In this document: piece by piece, positions 60,915-64,000 of the stretch
Numbering within the stretch: the stretch's first letter is position 1
Layout: each line of letters begins with the position of its first letter
Source: Citrus sinensis
Taxonomy: Eukaryota > Streptophyta > Magnoliopsida > Sapindales > Rutaceae
Direction: 5' to 3'
Length of the DNA: 64,000 nucleotides
Assembly: GCF_022201045.2 (NCBI RefSeq)
Contig: NC_068562.1
Location: forward strand, 1,054,001 to 1,118,000
The notes under the pieces: model-generated
Told to the model about the DNA's origin: nothing
Databases searched by the model: none
Seen by the model: the letters and a program-made list of their open reading frames with translations, nothing else
Program-made: the position numbers and the translations under genes

Positions 60915-62259
60915 ATGGTACGAAATAATTCTCTCTCTCTCTTTTTTGGCGTAATACTTTGGTGAGCTTTAAGTATTATGACAATTCATTAAATTACTGT
61001 GTTAATTCATATATTTAAAAATTATTCTTAATTTTGTTATTTTTGATTGGCAGTCCTCTGCCTTGACCGATGTCGACAGCTCCATGCTTATGCCTGAAGA
61101 TGTGAGGTTAGAAATTCTATCAAGATTGCCCGTGAAATCTCTAATGCGACTAAGATGTGTTTGTAAATCTTGGTATGCTTTAATCGAGAATCCTAAGTTT
61201 ATTTCCAAACACCTTGAAAATTTTAATGATGACAACGCTTATCTCATAATTAGCTATCAGGTTTACGATGATGCTGGACACGATAATCTAACCTGTTTGT
61301 TTAAAGATAAAACATTGGCAGATATATCCTATGAAAATATCCATAGGCCCATACTTAGAACGCTTTTGGGTCCTTATGATGGTATATTTTGTTTGTGCGA
61401 TGATTCTCTAATATTTTTATGGAACCCTGCAACAAAAGAATGCAGAACTCTTCCGAATTATAGTAATTTTCTTCCAACTTGTGCAACGTTTCTATACGAA
61501 AATGCTATATTTGGATTAGATCATACAAGTGGCGACTACAAGGTAGTCTTTATATGCGAATTGTGGAATGAGCAAATTGAAGCCCCTTATGAGCATTCGC
61601 TTGTTGCAATATACACTTCAACTACTGATTCTTGGAGAGTTTCAAAAGGCAATGTTGAGTGGATTCCATATGACTTCAAGAGTCATTTCAAAAGCACCAA
61701 CTTAAATGGAGTTTTTTATTGGTTGGTATCAAGAGATGATGGTGACCACTCAAATATAATGCTTTCATTTCACATCAGCGATGAGGAGTTCCGAGAGATA
61801 GAGAGGCCGCGTATTCCTTACTCTTCACACGAGAGTCTAGGGCTATTTAATAACTCTGTCAGTTTGCTACACTTCGACAAAAGCAGTCACTACATTGACA
61901 TATGGCTGATGAGCGATATGAATTGGATCCAACAATTTGCAATTGGACCTTTTTTAGGAGTCATGTCGCCGCGTGGAATTTGGAAGAACAATGCAGTCCT
62001 AATGGAGTCTGATAATGGCACACTACTCTTATATGATCTGATTGTAGAAGAAGTGAGGGATCTTGGACGCTTTACTAGAGGAACACTTGGAACAGCAATC
62101 CTAACTTATTGCTACAAGGAAAGTTTAGTCAGACTCAAGAGGGTGGAAGATGATAGGTTATCCGATCCTTTCGACATTCCATGGCATATAATAGAAGACA
62201 ATCAATTAGATATTACTCTTTTTGGGAGAAATTCTAGATTTGATATTATTCTTAATTAA
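60915..62259 (+). CDS. F-box/FBA protein, SCF substrate receptor (intact)
   Basis: Proposed gene: exon 1 is only the ATG (60915-60917), intron 60918-61053 (GTACGA...TTGGCAG), exon 2 is 61054-62259; product 402 aa beginning MSSALTDVDSSMLMPEDV. It has the F-box (VRLEILSRLPVKSLMRLRCV, then CKSWYALI) and an FBA-type region: GPYDGIFCLCDDSLIFLWNP, DYKVVFICELWNE, NGVFYWLVSRDD, IDIWLMSDMNWIQQF, IWKNNAVLMESD, LLLYDLIVEEVRDLG and CYKESLVRL. The C-terminus is longer than in its tandem twin at 56533, running on from DIPWHIIEDN for about 20 residues. The twin genes differ most in the variable middle region, where substrate contacts are expected. The role in SCF ubiquitination is inferred from the family; the target is unknown. 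Confidence 0.91.
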
Positions 62260-63587
62260 TGCATATATAATATGTATAACATATTAAATATAACTATTAA
62301 TTACATGGTAATTTTTTAAAACAAATATACAAGTGATGTATTAATTAAGTGTAACATCAAAATCCAGAAATCCGTCTCCTTTTGCAAGTGATGTCTAAGT
62401 GTCTCGAAGGAGCCACAATCAATCACATACTCTCCTTTTAAATGCTATAAACTCTCAAATGAATTTTGACAATTGACAAATTTGCTTTGCACTCTATTTA
62501 ATACTCAATTATAAATGAAAACTGAAATGTTTTAAATAATAAATGTTGAACAAAAAATTATATTAATGTGTTTATAAATTATAAACTATATATCAATTGA
62601 TAAAAAAGTATAATTTAATTATTTTAATGAATTATTATATAATACTTAAAATAAGTTATTGAATTTATATTATTTTATTTAGTATATTTGTTTTAAATCT
62701 TTAAATTTGATCTTTGGTTAACAAACTTTAATAGTTCTAAAATCTTTCTATATTAGTAATATCAAAAATATTTTTTTTCCATAATATTGTCCAATATGTT
62801 ATTATGTTACTAATCATATTTATGTAAAAGGATTTTGCTATGTTACATTGAATGTACCATACACAACTAACAAGAACCACACAATTATACTATGTTTAGC
62901 ACCAACCTATAAATTTTTAAATCCATTAGCAATAGCCTAAGATACGCTTTATTAAAACCACACCAGCCTACTCGTTGTCCTATATCTTAGAATATCACTA
63001 AAAGACTATTTTAATTTTTTTCTTCAAATATTTATGAAAAAAAATAAACTCTCTCCCAATAGACTCTTCAAATAGAAATAAGTTTATATTACTTTAATCA
63101 AATTTTTTCCTTCATCAAAATAAAAGCAAGTATTGCACTTTTCTTTCTTCATGAGTGATAAGATAAAAAATAATATAATACTAAACTTAATGTTCCAAAA
63201 GACTCTTCAAATAATATTATTCAAATGAGAAAGATGAATAATCTTATTTGAAAAGTCTTTTAAGCTCTTTTTATTTACACGACTCTTCATTGTTTCTCAT
63301 TTAAAGAACTTTTTAGTGATGTTCTAATTTTATATATACATATAAGTAAAAAGTAAAGAAAAATTGTTATTTTACCCCCTAATTTTCAACTTTTATCACT
63401 TAGGTTACTCTTTTTGCAGTTTTCATTATATCGCCATAGTTATTGATGTCAAAATTTCAACGTCAAAAAATCATTCCAACAACAAATTTCTTATTCAAAA
63501 TGTTATTTTTTTTCTTATTCAAATTAACCATCGTCATGTAACAGAAGATTTATCTACTAAAATAATTGCATGATCTTTTTGGAGGTT
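62260..63587. other. Spacer, AT-rich
   Basis: No gene was recognised. The last 50 bp match the 3' flank of the F-box pseudogene at 4926. Confidence 0.45.
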
Positions 63588-64000
63588 TCAACTTGAGTCA
63601 AAATCTGTTTGATACACACCCAATATCTGCCACGGAATCGGAATGTCAAAAAAATCGACTACCCAATCTTCCCACTCGGTAGAAATTAGGCTTTCCTTGT
63701 ACCTGTGAAGGAATAAACCATCAGTTCCTAGTCCAACATCTCTCAGGGCTCGTGTATTTGGATCATATAAAAGAAGTTGGTTAGTGTTGGATTCTATAAA
63801 AAATGAACCGTTCTTCCAAAATTCAAGTGCCCTCAAGACTCCCAAAATAGGTCCAACGGATAATTGCTTTGTCCAAGACCCCTCTTTCATCACCCATTTC
63901 TCAAAGCAACTTTCAGACCTATCGAAATCTAGGAAATGAAGAGAGTTGTCATATACTCCAAGAATTGGATTTGGAAAATAAGAATTATCAGGACATTTTA
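63588..64000 (-). CDS. F-box/FBA protein, C-terminal part, cut by the window edge
   Basis: The minus-strand frame is open from the window end to a stop at 63588: 137 codons are visible, with no Met needed at 63893 since the frame continues upstream. It carries the C-terminal part of the F-box-associated region: NPILGVYDNSLHFLDFDRSE, FEKWVMKEGSWTKQLSVGPI, EFWKNGSFFIES, LLLYDPNTRALRDVGLG, YKESLI and DIPIPWQILGVYQTDFDSS. The F-box would lie beyond position 64000, so whether the gene is intact is unknown. Its closest relative here is the pseudogene at 4926-5796, with matching 3' flank. Confidence 0.85.
   Translation of the reverse strand, partial: KCPDNSYFPNPILGVYDNSLHFLDFDRSESCFEKWVMKEGSWTKQLSVGPILGVLRALEFWKNGSFFIESNTNQLLLYDPNTRALRDVGLGTDGLFLHRYKESLISTEWEDWVVDFFDIPIPWQILGVYQTDFDSS

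Overview
The window looks like nuclear DNA of a dicot plant. It is AT-rich, the genes carry GT-AG introns, several products belong to plant-only families (a leaf ferredoxin-NADP+ reductase, an ARMADILLO REPEAT ONLY protein, an ATL-type RING-H2 protein, F-box/FBA proteins), and the spacers are full of small plant-type transposons. A woody eudicot such as Citrus is a guess that the sequence alone does not prove. No CRISPR array, operon or rRNA gene was seen, and no tRNA was noticed.

Left part, 1-32 kb: seven ordinary single genes, all on the minus strand, with long spacers. In order they are a secreted thaumatin-like protein (1960-2872, two exons), a cold-shock-domain/zinc-knuckle RNA-binding protein (8241-9017), a chloroplast ferredoxin-NADP+ reductase with nine coding exons that join to exactly 361 codons (10751-13446), an ARO-family armadillo protein (16130-18121, one exon), a ten-exon CYP85-clan cytochrome P450 of 498 aa (23677-26119), and a short J-domain protein (31475-31780) whose plastid transit peptide seems to have decayed. 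One F-box pseudogene (4926-5796) is an outlier from the cluster on the right.

Middle part, 32-38 kb: gene-free, with a perfect 72-bp tandem duplication, microsatellites and a solo-LTR-like segment.

Right part, 38-64 kb: a cluster of related F-box/FBA genes and pseudogenes on both strands (38587-41615 pseudogene, 44281-45357, 54897-56031 pseudogene, 56533-57825, 60915-62259, 63588-window end). Three plus-strand copies share a promoter block and an intron placed directly after the ATG. Between them lie an ATL-like RING-H2 gene (48213-48749), a pseudogene of the C-terminal half of a full-size ABCG (PDR) transporter interrupted by a solo LTR (51166-54403), and a LINE fragment (58101-58999). The F-box products would be substrate receptors of SCF ubiquitin ligases. 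The cluster resembles a birth-and-death array, and an S-locus-like array is one untested option.

Mobile DNA: four MITEs with Mutator-like (9-10 bp) target duplications, two copies of one hAT MITE each with its own 8-bp duplication, a Harbinger-like MITE, several smaller palindromic elements and a TRIM element inside an FNR intron. Many ends were placed by matching terminal inverted repeats to target-site duplications read directly from the sequence.
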